DNA of 64,000 nucleotides from positions 62,001 through 126,000 of the forward strand of contig CANTUR010000677.1 in NCBI GenBank assembly GCA_947683625.1. Direction: 5' to 3'. This DNA is from Mallotus nudiflorus (taxonomy: Eukaryota; Streptophyta; Magnoliopsida; Malpighiales; Euphorbiaceae). The notes under the pieces are model-generated. The model did not search any database, had not been told where the DNA came from, and was given only the letters and a program-made list of their open reading frames with translations. A program made the position numbers and the translations under genes. Below, in pieces: positions 45,984 through 57,801 of the stretch (positions within the stretch are counted from its first letter, which is position 1; each line of letters starts with the position of its first letter).

Positions 45984-46866
45984 TGGTGGGCTAACCCAAT
46001 TGAAGACTTTATACTTGATGCTTATCTCTAAAGCATCTCCAAACTGTAATTTTTACTTTACAACTTTACCCTTCCACTTAAGGGCATTTTATGTAATATT
46101 TTGTCTTCGCCTCATCTATATAAGAGGCTCTTAGTATAGAAATAAATATATAGAAGTCTCTGATAGCCCTCTTCTTACAAAAGCATAACAACTTATAGGG
46201 AAAATATATCTCTCGCCCATATTGGGATCTTGAGAAAAATCACTTTCCTATGAGTATGGCATAAATATTGTAAAAAGTAGCATATTGTCCATGTACTGTA
46301 ACTAAGCTCTCTTTAAGGTTTAACCTCAAAGAAAAGATAAATAAAATAAAGTATTCTTTAGTCTAGGTACTCTGTCTTGAACTTCTTTTTGCATGGACCC
46401 CATTTATGGTATAATAATCTGCATGAAAGATTTAAATACTTCATAATCATGATAATAATTATTTAGAGATATATGCTTAAGGATTTAAAAATCAATAGTA
46501 GTCCCTAGTATTATCCTTAGGAGGAAAAAAGGCCATGTGAAAGAGCCGAAGAAAGTACCCTAGGTGAAGAGGATTATGAACGGGTAGGACTTCTGGGAAG
46601 TTCATTAGTTGAAAATATCAAGCATATAAATTAAGTTTTATTATCTTCGTTTAATTATTTAGATCTTTAATCTTTCATGATATCAATCTCTTTAGGGTGA
46701 TGCATCTAAATAGTTTATTACAGAATGATTGGATTGATAGAATACTTTGATTTTGTTTATCCGAGTATCTTGTGGTTGAGCCTCATATTATTAATTTGTG
46801 ATTTGAACAGTACTTGTTTATGTATACTATTGAACAAATATTATTGATTTATGATCAAAATATTAC
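45984..46866 (+). promoter_or_regulatory. V3 intergenic region with TATA box
   Basis: TATATAAG at 46117-46124, followed by AGGCTC, is like the core promoters of plant pararetroviruses. TAAATAAAATAAAG near 46340 could be the poly-A signal region. TATGGTATAATAATCTGC (about 46406) is a weak match to the tRNA-Met primer complement. The rest is AT-rich leader up to ORF1. Confidence 0.6.
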
Positions 46867-46872
46867 TTGTTT

Positions 46873-47166
46873 ATGACTACTATTGAGAAAGTTTTAGAAA
46901 AATTTTATTTATTAGACCCTCAAGACTTAAATAGTTTAAAAGAATTTAAGACTGAAACCCTTAGATATATAGAAGTAGAAGACAACAACCATACTAAAAA
47001 CCATGACACAGACTGTGACTGTGATGAAGTAACTCAAAGACAATTTCTATTCCAATCTTTGGCAAATTCATTAGAAGTATTAATAAGACATTTTCCAAAC
47101 ATACCTTATTTACAATTTGTAGACAATCCTTGTACTCCACCTAAATCTAGTTCAGAATCCTCATGA
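46873..47166 (+). CDS. V3 ORF1, 97 aa, intact
   Basis: The ATG at 46873 opens MTTIEKVLEKFYLLD; the frame ends TGA at 47166. The product is acidic, with a Cys/His/Asp patch (NHDTDCDCDEV) and a C-terminal Pro/Ser tail. The stop overlaps the next start as ATGA. ORF1 of badnaviruses is a virion-associated protein of 140-200 aa; this one is shorter. No residue-level match can be claimed. It is the second place in the window where the virus begins, the first being near 33.7 kb. Confidence 0.5.
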   Translation: MTTIEKVLEKFYLLDPQDLNSLKEFKTETLRYIEVEDNNHTKNHDTDCDCDEVTQRQFLFQSLANSLEVLIRHFPNIPYLQFVDNPCTPPKSSSESS

Positions 47167-47400
47167 GTAAACAGACTTTAAATAACATTAATTTACAACT
47201 TTTAGAGGAAAATTTTAGGTTACAAGAACTTGAACAAGAATACAAAAGACTTATCACTAAGAAATACTTTATACTTTTCTAGAATTAAAAACAAGACTTT
47301 AAACCATAGTATAACAATAATTAAGTGGAATATAGATACAACAAGACAACATATTAAGTATGTTGAAAACTGTAGAGTAATTATTTCACTTTAAAAATTT
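47163..47400 (+). pseudogene. V3 ORF2 start, truncated
   Basis: MSKQTLNNINLQLLEENF and then EQEYKRLITKKYF, a coiled-coil start as in the small ORF2 proteins of badnaviruses. A TAG at 47281 stops it, and viral-looking sequence fades by about 47400. Confidence 0.45.
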
Positions 47401-47459
47401 GACTTTATCCTTTAGGTATATTCTTGTATACTTTTAGGAAACCAATACTTTAAATAATA

Positions 47460-48094
47460 TTTATAGAATTAAATTACTTAATAAAAATAATTTTATTTAT
47501 TTATAAGGTTATTAATTTTATTTAAAAGGTTATTACTTATTTTAATCAAAATGACATAGTTTAAACTATGTCGTTTTAGTTATTTATAATATATATCTAT
47601 ATATATTAATATACAATAACATCATAATTATTATAATTTCATTTAGCTCATTTATTTCAAATAATATCTATAATGTTAGATTACTTAATAAAAATGATAA
47701 TTATTAAATATAATAAGATTGGATTGTATTTTAATCAATATGAATGACTTAACTTATCTTTTTTTTCTTTAGGTCATTTTTATATTAATTAAAATGACAT
47801 AGTTTGGACAAAATTATGTCGTCTTGGTTTTCTATGATATATGTCTATATGTATTAATATATAATAAAAATAATAATATAATAATATTATTTAGCTCAAT
47901 AATTTCAAATAATAGCAATAGTAATTAATAAATTATTAAATACAATAATACCAGTATATTTTCATTAACAAAAACGACCTAACTTTTCTTATTTTAATTT
48001 CTAAGATTATTATTTACTTTGCTTAAAACAACATAGTATTAGGTAAAACTACATCATTTTGGTTATATGTTATTTAGTTCATTAATTTTAAATA
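47460..48094. repeat. Tandem repeats of about 240 bp, 2.7 copies
   Basis: Blocks with an imperfect palindrome (ATGACATAGTTTAAACTATGTCGTTTT at 47549 onward in shorter variants) recur near 47551, 47796 and 48029. Each is followed by a TATATGTCTATAT-ATTAATATA-type stretch and a TTAGCTC phrase. Remains continue at 49887-49960 past the Mutator-like element. Confidence 0.7.
48086..48094. repeat. 9-bp target duplication of the Mutator-like element, left copy
   Basis: TTTTAAATA is at 48086-48094 and at 49878-49886. Confidence 0.9.
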
Positions 48095-49877
48095 GGGAAA
48101 ATTACATAAAAAAAAACCCCACGGGGTTCTTTCAAATTAAACCTTATTCAACCTATCAATCGTTAGTAACAGGAACCCTCCGTTATAAAACCCGTAATAG
48201 AGTGTTAATGTGATCGTTTTCTCCTACAAGTGGGGACCACACCTATGACTGGAATAATGATTGTGAAGGCAAAAATCAATTTGCCACCAAAATCGTTTGA
48301 GCTTTTTATCAATGCAATGACATGATGTTTTGCTCATAGTCATGCTTCTTTGCTTGCATCTTCTTAACAATGACTGCTTTAATAACTCAATAGTTACAAA
48401 ATCAAAACCAACAAATTTTGAATAAATTTACTTTTTCATTAGAGTCAATATGTCACTTTATATTGTCACTAACAAACTACCAATTGACATAAAAAAATTT
48501 ACATATTATAAATTACAACACAAAGAACATAACTATTGCCAATTGACAGCATAATTAAACCTATAAGTTAAACTAAGCCATACACCATTTTCTTAAAAAG
48601 TTTAACCATGACACAACTAAAATGCACTTAAGCCACTTCACTTTCATATCTCTTTTTGCAATTTCATATTTCAGCTTTTCATCCATTAACTACATGACTC
48701 TAACTTTTTCATCTTTGGTTTGCTGCAAATTTCTCGTAAGTGTACTTATGTCATTCAAGAGTCTGGCCATAACTTGCCTTCTATAGACATAAGTAGGTGG
48801 GTCATACCACATGAAGAAGCTATAATCTCCAGGTTCCTACAACCAAACCCAATGAACAGAGGTTCTCATATGACAAAGCTTTTGTTAAAAAAAATTCATA
48901 CCATATGCAATGAACAAGCATAAACCTTTAACCTGGGTTGCATTCCATCCAAGAATATTATAAGCATACAGGTCTTCCATGTCCACAAGCTTGCTAATTT
49001 CCTTTGTTGTTCATTTCCATTTATAAGGGAACAAAAATAATAGGAAGGGATATTGATTTAGGGTTTTAAGGTTTAAGAATTTATAGGAATGGGTGGGTTG
49101 GTTTTTAGTACTCGGATTTTTAATAGGGATGGGTTGGCTTAGTCAACATTTACATGTCATGCTTGTAGGACCCACGTAGAACATATAAATAAGAACATAA
49201 CTAATGTTAACGGTCACATCAGCACTCTATTATAATAAAGGGTTCCTATTGTTAACGATTGGTAGGTTATGGTTTTAATTGACGAGTTAAATGCAAAGAT
49301 AGTAACCCAACTTTACACTTATTAAAATTTGAGTACTAAGTTTTAATTTATTTTTTTAAAGTCACTTAACTTTGATTTTGTTTCAAAAAGGATACTGTCT
49401 AAAATTTTTAGTCCTCTAAATTTCACTTAAAAACCATTCTAGTCCCTTAATCTCTTTATCTTTTCAATTTAGTTCAGAAATTATAAAAAGTTTGAAAGTT
49501 TACTTCTTTTGGACTCTGATACCATTCAAAATGAATTTGCTCTTACTAGGTCAAATCAAAATCATTTTTAAATTTTTCCTTATTTCCTATAAATGTATAG
49601 AAAAAATGGACTTATTTGCAAAAAAAAAAAATCTTTAATTATGGATTAAAATAGTAATTTTAAATTGTTTAGGTACCAAAAAAAATTAGTGATTATTATG
49701 AAATGAAATAAAAGTTTGGTATATAAAAAGATACAAATTGAAATTTGATAACTGAATTGAAACAAATCAAAAGTTTGGTTCCCTCATGTGCATTTGACCA
49801 TTTAATTGACAAAAAAATTGAATAGGATTTAATTTGAAAGAACCCCAAAGATTGGGGGTTTTTAATGTAATTTTCCC
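48095..49877. mobile_element. Mutator-like element with captured GRF-zinc-finger fragment
   Basis: It starts GGGAAAATTACAT and ends ATGTAATTTTCCC, with TIRs of about 50 bp (GGGGTTCTTTCAAATT also inverted) and a perfect 9-bp duplication. A second inverted pair lies inside (about 48155-48225 against about 49190-49280: CCTATCAATCGTTA / AACGATTGGTAGG), so the right part 49285-49860 may be a later insertion or an older nested element. No transposase is seen. The interior holds gene sequence on the minus strand. Confidence 0.85.
48590..48980 (-). pseudogene. GRF-type zinc-finger protein fragment inside the Mutator-like element
   Basis: On the minus strand a clear acceptor (TTGGTTGTAG at 48846-48837) opens an exon: EPGDYSFFMWYDPPTYVYRR, then QVMARLLNDI and a Lys/Glu-rich helical tail. 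GRF-zinc-finger proteins of plants have the same end (GC-x-FF-x-W-x-D-PP ... R-x-x-V-I-x-x-LL) before a coiled coil. The first half of the finger (CxCG ... GRRFxGC) is not recognisable; an upstream piece at about 48975-48935 reads MEDLYAYNILGWNATQ. A TAG interrupts the tail near 48692. Such genes are widespread in plants and often move with Mutator-like elements. Confidence 0.6.
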
Positions 49878-49886
49878 TTTTAAATA

Positions 49887-52290
49887 ATATCAAGAAGATT
49901 AGATTACTTAAAAATAATAATAATTAATACATTATGAAAGATAATGATAACAATATATTTTAATTAATAAATTATAAAATTTGAAATCATATATTCTTAT
50001 TTTCATTTTTTAGTTTAAATTGAAATATATTAGGCATTGCACATTTTTACTTGTTGTGATAATAATAATAATTCTCTTATTTTTCATATTTTAAGTTTAA
50101 AATATATTGTAATGAACATTATACATTCTTATTTGGTAGTTGAATTATTTGAAACTATACATATGACTTTTTTATTTTCAAATTTTAAGTTCAACTTGTA
50201 ATATAATATATTTTTTACATTTTTATTTGTAATAATAACGATAATTAATAATAATGAAATTAATAAAAATATCTTATTAAAAATTTATTTATTGTATTTT
50301 TAACACAAAACATATTAATTGTTATCATATATTATTATACATATGTTACTTAGTAATAATATATATTGCTTGATAATATAATAAAAATTTTGTATTTAAG
50401 TTAATAATTATTTATTAATATTTATACATTATTTTCTTAAATTAATATTCAGTACTATATTTGGTTTTTTGTACGGTTCAATAAATTTTTAGTTTGTTTT
50501 ATTGTAAATCTCAAATATCATACCGAATTAGTCATAAAATTTGATTTGGTTCAATTTAGAATTCAAAGTATTCTATCCGATATGATTTTAATATTTTTTA
50601 GTTTGGTATTTCAACTCACTTAAGTTTTTATTTTTTACCCATGTTTCGCTCTAAAGCCAAGCATATAAGCTACAAGAAACATGTTTCATTGATTGAGGAC
50701 TCAAGCCACACATATAAGATGAAGGAAACATCTTAGGTTATTTACATAAATATATTACAAACTAAAAAAACTTTTAAAACTAATTTTTCTAACTTTTTTC
50801 TTTTAAATATAAACCATTTCTCTTGCCATCCTTATTTTTAAGATTATCTTTTTTTTTTTCAACATTTTTTTACTAATTTTTTCAATTTTTTTTTCTCGAC
50901 ATTTTATTTGTTCATTTTTTCAACTTTTTTTTGCATTATACTGTCTTTATTTATTTTTTCTCAATATTTTTTTACTCAACAATTTTTTCTAAAATTGTTT
51001 TCTATTGTCTTACTTTTTTTTTCTCAATTTTTTTCTAAACATTTTTTTTTATTTTTTTTATCTTTTTTTACTCAACATTTTTTCTACTCTCTTCATATTT
51101 TTTTCTAAACTTTTTTTGCTCAATATATTTTTTTTATTTTTAAGGTATTGTCTTTATTTTATTCTCAATGTTTTCTTTTTTTTGCTCAATATTCTTTTTT
51201 TCTTACAACTTTTTTTTAAATGAATAATTATGAATTAAATATCTTCAATTGTTATTAAACCAAGTAATAAATAACTTCAAATGTTGTAACAACAATAAAT
51301 AAAAAAAAATTTCTCATATTTTATTCTTAAAAAATAAGGATTTTATTTTATTTTTTACTTTAATTTGTCTATTAAAATGTCTAACAACTTAAAAAAAATT
51401 ATTTGATACTTATTGATCATCAATATGTAACAAGTTTGCAATTCTTATGATGTATTTGTAACATCAACAAAAAAAACCACAAAAATAAAAAAAATAACAA
51501 AAATAAACAATCCGAAACAATAAAAAACTAAAACTAAAACAACAAGAGAACAAAAATCAACAAAATTTTACAGTTGTTGATTATTGTTAATTTTATTTTT
51601 TAAATTTTTTTTTATTATTAATAATAAAATTAAGGCCATAAATAAAATTTTTACTTTTGTTAGTATTAATGATAAAAATAGTAATTTTTTTAACATATTT
51701 CATAATTTTTATTTTTTTGTTATTAATTTTTTTATTTTTAACAAATAGAAACAACAAAAACAATTGAAAACAACAACTGAAATAACAAAAATAACAAAAA
51801 ATTATAGTTGTTGCTATTTGTTATTTTTTAAAGTTTTTTATCATCAATAATAAAATTAAGACCATAAATATAATTTTTACTTTTATTAGTATCAATAATG
51901 AAAATAATAATTTATTTGATGTATTTCATAATTTTTTTGTTATTTTTATTGAAAAAATAATTATTGAATACTATAGTTAATTTTTACTTTGATTAGTTTA
52001 ATTTCTAAATTTTAAATAATTGTGAAAAATAATTATTGAAAACTATAGGTAATTTTTTATTTAATTAGCTTAAGTTTTATATTCTAAATAATTGTAAATT
52101 TTAAAATTAAAAAAATTATTATTTAGAATATAAAAATTAAATTATTAAAAATATACAAATTAAATAAATATATATAATTAATTTAAATTAAAAATGTCTT
52201 AAAAAATAATAAATAAATTAAAAAATTACAGAAAAATTAAAAAAAAAGATAAAAAATGCTGAAATTGTAAAATGAAAACACGGAGTACAA
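49887..52290. other. AT-rich, low-complexity intergenic stretch
   Basis: No gene is seen. From about 50820 to 51220 the plus strand is T-rich with repeats such as TTTTTTCTCAATTTTT, and from 51470 to 52240 A-rich with AACAAAAATAAC repeats. Apparent reading frames here (for example 50908-51108) are Phe/Leu/Ser-only and come from base composition. Confidence 0.75.
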
Positions 52291-52499
52291 AACTGAAAAG
52301 AAGAAAAACAAATCTGAAAGAAAAAAAATGGCGAGATCACGAACGAAATTCAAGGTGTCAAAGTGGAGATAGGCCGATATTTCCTCAAACATCTGCCCAC
52401 TAACAGTAGGATCAGAACATGGCCCATCCGTCCATTTCACTTGTTAACAGGCGAGCCACTGAGCTATATATGGCCCAAAACTGTGCCTAACAGCCTCGC

Positions 52500-52789
52500 T
52501 TATCACAAATCTAGATAGAAACAAATCGCATTTCAAAATCGATTTTATTCCCAAATCAACTCGAATATTTGAATTTAGGGTTCACTTCGATCCCCATTTA
52601 CCAAACACCTTAAAATTCGATTCAATCGCTACCATTTTCTTCGAAATCGGAAATTCCAATCGTCTACAAGGTACACTAATCGTTATTTTTTTTTTCTTTT
52701 GCTTCATGTGTTGCCAATTTGCGTAACTTGTATAATTTCATGTTGTTTTGTTTGCAGGATTTGGTCTGTTTTGTGTAAGAATACGCATT
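52500..52789 (+). promoter_or_regulatory. 5' UTR of MAF1 with an intron
   Basis: The sequence before the start codon is less AT-rich. A donor (CTACAAG/GTACAC, 52670/52671) and an acceptor (TTTGCAG ending 52757) fit a 5' UTR intron of 87 bases, followed by 32 bases of leader to the ATG. The transcription start is not clear; GAGCTATATATGGCCC at about 52461 could hold a TATA box. Confidence 0.65.
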
Positions 52790-55618
52790 ATGAAGTTCTT
52801 AGAATACACTCCGCTTGAGCGGTAACTGTTTTATTTATTTCCTGTTTTGGAAATTTAATTTTCTGATTTTTTTTTTTATTATTTGGTAGTTTGAATTTGA
52901 TTTTGATGTAATTTTGCGTTTTTTATTAATTTTTGTTTCAGAATTAATGAATTCTTAAGCAATTTGAACCTTGGAGAACGGACAATTAAGGGATGTCTTG
53001 AAGCTTATTCTTGTAAGTAAAAAGGTTTATAGCTTTATTATGAAGTTTGGTGATTTTGTTTAGATGGAGAATTTGACTGGTAAAAAAATAAAAATTTTAA
53101 AAAAATACAATTCGTGACCCGTGAAGGTAAACACACTGGAACAGACAAAAAGCTTTCTTTCAGTTTGGAGCAAGAGGTAATTCACTAGCATGTGATACAA
53201 TATATTGGTACTTTGTTTTTTAATTATTTGAAAATTATAAGGAATATAATTATTTTGAATATGATGTCTAAGAGTTATTTCAGTTTCCATTCAATTTCCA
53301 AGGTTAATAAAATGTGCTTTCAATGTGTTTGGTTGATGGGTATTTAGGTTGATTTTAATACCTCTTGAGCAGGCAATCTTGTCTTGAAATGCACCTTTCT
53401 TATAATATGTGTGTCGCGGTTGCATGGAGATTGTAAGTTGATGTGTTGTGAGACTATATGTCCATGTTCTAAAATTTTAATAATCATTCTCTTTTCAGAT
53501 CCTTGATTATCTTGGAAAATCTTCTGATACTGACTCGTCCTCACCGGCTGAATATTTACTTAGCAGATCCAGGTGGCTATGGTTGCTAGATAGATTTATG
53601 AAATGCTAGTTTTCTGTGATATTTCTTTGACTGGTTTTCCTGTCTTCCCATTCCAGCCGAAAGACATTGATTTATCTTGTTCTTACTCTCTATCACATGT
53701 ATCCAGATTATGACTTCAGGTAAAACTGCTCCTTTTTGCCCATCTTAAATTCATTTAGTTAAATGATGGTAAAAGGAGGATTATGGGTAATGCCATTGAC
53801 AGCTTTTTTGGCGACATGGCATCCCACTATATAATCCTCTTTTTAACTGCAATGGGAGTGTTGTCAAAAGGTTTGACAGACAGTTTCACAGAACTGTTGC
53901 TCTAGGAGGAGCTGAGAGTTCAAGTCTCTCCATTTCCCGAATCTAATAATGTGGTTGGCCTTTCTTTTCTTTTTCTTACCCCCTCCGTTCTTTTTAAGTT
54001 AATGGTTGGTCTGGCTCCTGTGCATATCAGATTTGATCTATTTCAGGATTATTATGTGGATGCCCTGATGTGTAGCTTTGTGTTGTGTTTTCTTTATATT
54101 ATGGTCTTTGCATGGTTTTCAGTGCCATGAATGCCCACCAGTTCTTCATGGAGGAAAGCTGGGACACATTTAAGCAGATCTTTGAAACATATATGTTTGA
54201 AGCATCCAAGGTATTAGCTAATTGTTTTCAATGCACATATGTCTACAGAGCAATGCATATCCACTAAAACTGACACTTCCTTTGCCAGAAAAGAAAATTT
54301 GTGCACTATTATATATGTCAAAGTGTGACAGCTATAACAGCTATAATGTACAAAAACTTCAACAAATAGACATCTCCACGTTTTAAAAACATTTTCATAT
54401 CAAGAACTTAAGGAAACTCCTCCAAAATGTGTTTCCAATTTTAAAAATATATACATGTCTTTAGTTTCTTCCCAAATAAGAATAAGATAAACTAGAAAGA
54501 AATTCTATATTTTTTTTGGCAAAACAAAACAATTTTATAATTACACTGTTAATTGATTGTAATAAATTATTTATTTATTTATATTTATATTTTTTCTACA
54601 TTTCCATTTCTTATAGTTTTTTTTAAAAAATGCTTCTTTGCCATTTCCATCCCCATGTTTCTGTTTCCATACTACATTAGAGTTATACACATGTAGTTTG
54701 TTGGTTGCCTGGAGTGAGCTTGTCTGGACTAAAATTTTATTACCTGGTTGAATTTTGTGTGAATTGGTGATTTGAGCATAAGACCTAGTTTGATCAGGTT
54801 GAAATGTTAGCTTGTGATTTGGTAGGCTATTGCATGTATTGTAGTGAAAGGATTGCTATTTTTCTAAATTTTATTTTTGAAAAAGATGTGTCGGTCATCT
54901 GATATGCTTGTCCTCTGTTGAAATATTAAACTTTTACCAAATGGCTCTGTTTTGAGCAATGTTTTCATCTTCACATTTTTTTCCTCTCTTTTGCTCAATT
55001 CCTTTGTAGGAATGGATAAATGAAAATGAGGGGAGTTCTTTGCTGGAAACATTATTCAAGGCTTTGGATGAGGTGAGCATACTTTAAAGATATTAAGGCT
55101 GCTTGTAAATGAGGCAGTATCATGATATATTGTGATACAGGTTGTGAAACTAGCAGAATGTGAAATCTACAGCTACATTCCAGATTCTGATGCAAATCCG
55201 TTCCTAGAGAAAGGAGCAATGTGAGTATTCATAACTTGATATAGGCTGTTAGTCTATGAAATTTTGTGTTCCATTTCGCCATGCTACCCTATGCTAGATT
55301 ACCAAAAGATTTTATAATAAATAAATAAATGTAGGAAATAGTTCTAACTTCAGTGTTTTGTTTTATACAGTTGGTCTTTTATTTTCTTTTTCTACAATAG
55401 AAAATTAAAGCGTGTCGTGAGTTTCCGGTTCTGTTGTCTAAGGTGTGCAAATTTATTTTTTCTTTTAAAAAAGGACATTTTGGTTCCTCAATGCATATTA
55501 ATCATGTTTTTGCTTCATCACTGTTTCCTGATGCAGTAACTTAGTGGCTGAGGGATTTCTTTTTGACAATTTGAGTTATGAGGAAGATGGGGAGATATTT
55601 GATGACATGGACATGTGA
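52790..55618 (+). CDS. MAF1: MAF1, repressor of RNA polymerase III (10 coding exons, 224 aa)
   Basis: MAF1 binds RNA polymerase III and its initiation factor and shuts off tRNA and 5S rRNA synthesis under stress; TOR-dependent phosphorylation controls it. Coding exons: 52790-52821, 52942-53012, 53127-53176, 53499-53572, 53657-53719, 54123-54210, 55010-55072, 55141-55220, 55371-55442, 55537-55618. All have GT/AG borders and the phases close to one 675-base frame with no stop. The protein starts MKFLEYTPLERINEFLSNLN. It carries the family blocks LGERTIKGCLEAYSCKH, SSRKTLIYLVLTLYHMYPDY, ESWDTFKQIF, WSFIFFFYNRKLKRVVSFR, and ends in an acidic tail (YEEDGEIFDDMDM). Length and order match plant MAF1. 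It looks functional. Confidence 0.95.
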
Positions 55619-57562
55619 GTGCTGATAGCCAGACTGTTAGCATGATGTTCATATGTAAAGGCCTTGGCATGTGTGGTTATGCTACTGTGAGTGCCATACT
55701 AGTGGCACCTAAGCAGAGTAGGTTTAGCTTCTACACTCCTGTACATGGGTTACTATCCTGTTATAACTAAGAAAGATGCTATCTGTAAAATGTATAAGGT
55801 GCTGTCTGTAAAATGTGTCTAGAACCTAATGCTAGCCTTGTGATTAGATGTGAGGACTCTACGGTCACTCCTTTTCAGTTGCTGCTATTTGTTGTGATTT
55901 TTATGTGATATATATGTACCGAAGTATATTTGGCTGATTATCCACTTATAGTAGATGGCTATGTTGGACTTTTTTTTTTTTTTTTTATTATTTGGATGAC
56001 TTGAATTAGTGTATAATTAACCTGAGTTGAGTCGAGTTGACATAGTGTCAAGCTTAAGCTTGACTCGATTTGAATTTGATCGAGTTCTTTTTTTTTAAGC
56101 TCAAACTCGATTTGATTAAATAATTTATATATTCGAGTTCAATTCAGCTTGATTTGACTCAATTAATTAAATAAAATTTTTTAATTTTTTAAAATATATA
56201 TTTTAAGATATTCAAACTCAACTCGAGTGTAAATATATATAAAGTTTGATTAATTTTGTAAGTTTATCAAGTTACATATTTAAAAAATTGAGTTAAACTC
56301 GATATTTACTTAGTTGATTTTTATTAATTTGCGAGTTAGTTTGACTCGGTTTCACTCCTAAAATTTAAACATGTAATTGGACTGGAAAGAGCGGTGTTGA
56401 CTGCCTGGTGATGTGAGCTAAAAAAGATCCCAAGGGGAACTTGTTTCTTGGTCATACAGAGAACCGATTTGTTGCCAGTGTCGTCCCCAGTTTAGGATCC
56501 TTTAGCATGGTGCTTGTTGGCACGTCAAAAGTGTAGAGCACAAACAATTGTATGGTGATTCATTAATTGACAGGTAATGCAGATGCAGAGCCACGGCTTA
56601 TGGCGGCAAGAGTGCTGTCCTAAAATATGCGGTTACACCTTACGAAGGGAAAACGAATATGCTTTTTTTTTTAAAAAAAAAAAAAAATTTACGGTTAATT
56701 ACTATTTATCTCCTTTATTTTACTATATTATATTGTTTAAAAATTATATTTTTCATTTTCTAAGTTACGGTTAATTACTATATGACATTTTAAAACTACT
56801 CTTAGCTAATGAAAAAAATGATCAAATCACTATTGGACTCTTTCTTTTTTTGATTATACAGACAAAAACCATCTCTGTAGTTTTTATGAGAAAAGCACTA
56901 GGAATGGGTATTTATATCCACAATCACAGTGGCAGCCAATTATTAAGATATCAATTCTTTTTTTTTTTTTTTTAACCGATTAGTGTAACTTAATTCAGTG
57001 CTAAAAGGGTAAGAAAGGTAAAAAAAAAAAAAAATCAGAAGAAATCTGCAACAAAATGGAGCAAGTAATAATTTTTTTCTTTTTTTTTTTTTTGAGCAAG
57101 AAGTGATGATCTTAGGTAAGATGATTGAAAGAGGCTTCAAGTTAAAATCATTGTTGTCTGTCCTTCCTTTAATCCACTTTATCTGCCTAACTGCATTGCA
57201 AAAAAGTACACTGGGGAGGTACACTTGTTCATTTCGGGTGTGATTATTATTATTAAATTAGTGCAGAAAGAACAAAAAAGAGAAAGACCTTATTCTTATC
57301 AACCAACATCTGTACTTCCATTCCTTTCTATTTGTCACTTCTTTTGCAGTATCACATGCTGTGTCATCATCGTCTTTTTTGTTACACTTAGCTGCTTTGG
57401 AGCGACATAGACTGATGAGAATACTCTTCAAACAAGATTTACTCAATTTCAGTGGAATTGGGTATTCACCTTGCATCTTTTAGTCATTAAGATTGTTATT
57501 ATTATTATTATTTTTAATAATATGATGACTAATTTACTAGTCTTTTAGTTTAAAATGGAACA
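55619..57562 (+). other. 3' region of MAF1 and intergenic DNA
   Basis: It includes the 3' UTR. A second acceptor (TTGACAG ending 56573) could pair with the GTGAGT at 55615, giving a 3' UTR intron of about 960 bases. Between about 55970 and 56390 lies an AT-rich insert with repeats of GACTCGAGTT-type words in both directions, probably a MITE. Poly-A/T runs are at 56664-56690 and 56955-57100. No other gene is seen. Confidence 0.55.
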
Positions 57563-57801
57563 GACTAATAATAATAAGAAATATGTTTACTATATTTTAA
57601 TTTATTGCACTATTTTATTCTTAATATTTAAAAAAAATAATTATTCATTCATAATATTTTTAATAATTAACCTTATTAGTTATTCTTTACGGATAAAATA
57701 ATATACAATTTTTTAAATATTATAAATTAATAAATATTTTTTAAAATATTAAAAATAAAATAGTGTAATAAGTTAAAACACATGACACATAATAATTAGT
57801 C
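57563..57801. mobile_element. Foldback MITE
   Basis: Inverted arms: GACTAATAATAATAAG at 57563 against CTTATT-type inverse ending ATAATTAGTC at 57801, with matching inner blocks GCACTATTTTATTC near 57607 and the inverse AAATAAAATAGTGT near 57755. No frame. No clear target duplication. Confidence 0.6.

Larger units (their letters stand above)
33693..47400 (+). mobile_element. Endogenous pararetrovirus V3, badnavirus/tungrovirus-like, split by three solo LTRs
   Basis: One viral genome copy in the plus direction: ORF1/2 remains, movement protein, capsid, zinc knuckle, Cys-rich finger, protease, RT, RNase H, P6-like ORF, unknown ORF, intergenic region with TATA box, then the start of ORF1 and ORF2 again. 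No integrase was found. It is a different lineage from V2: gene order and zinc finger match badnaviruses, but the ORF after RNase H does not. Stops are frequent and many fit CAA/CAG to TAA/TAG or TGG to TGA changes. Confidence 0.88.

Noticed and set aside
46406..46423. Firm tRNA-Met primer-binding site for V3
   Set aside because: Only TGGTAT and a few later bases match; kept as a weak hint in the intergenic-region entry, not as its own feature.
50908..51223. Two overlapping frames rich in Phe, Leu and Ser that look like membrane proteins
   Set aside because: They come from a T-rich low-complexity stretch; no start context, no conserved motif.
57225..57476. Short frames on both strands downstream of MAF1
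   Set aside because: No conserved motif, no splice structure, and they overlap on opposite strands; chance frames.
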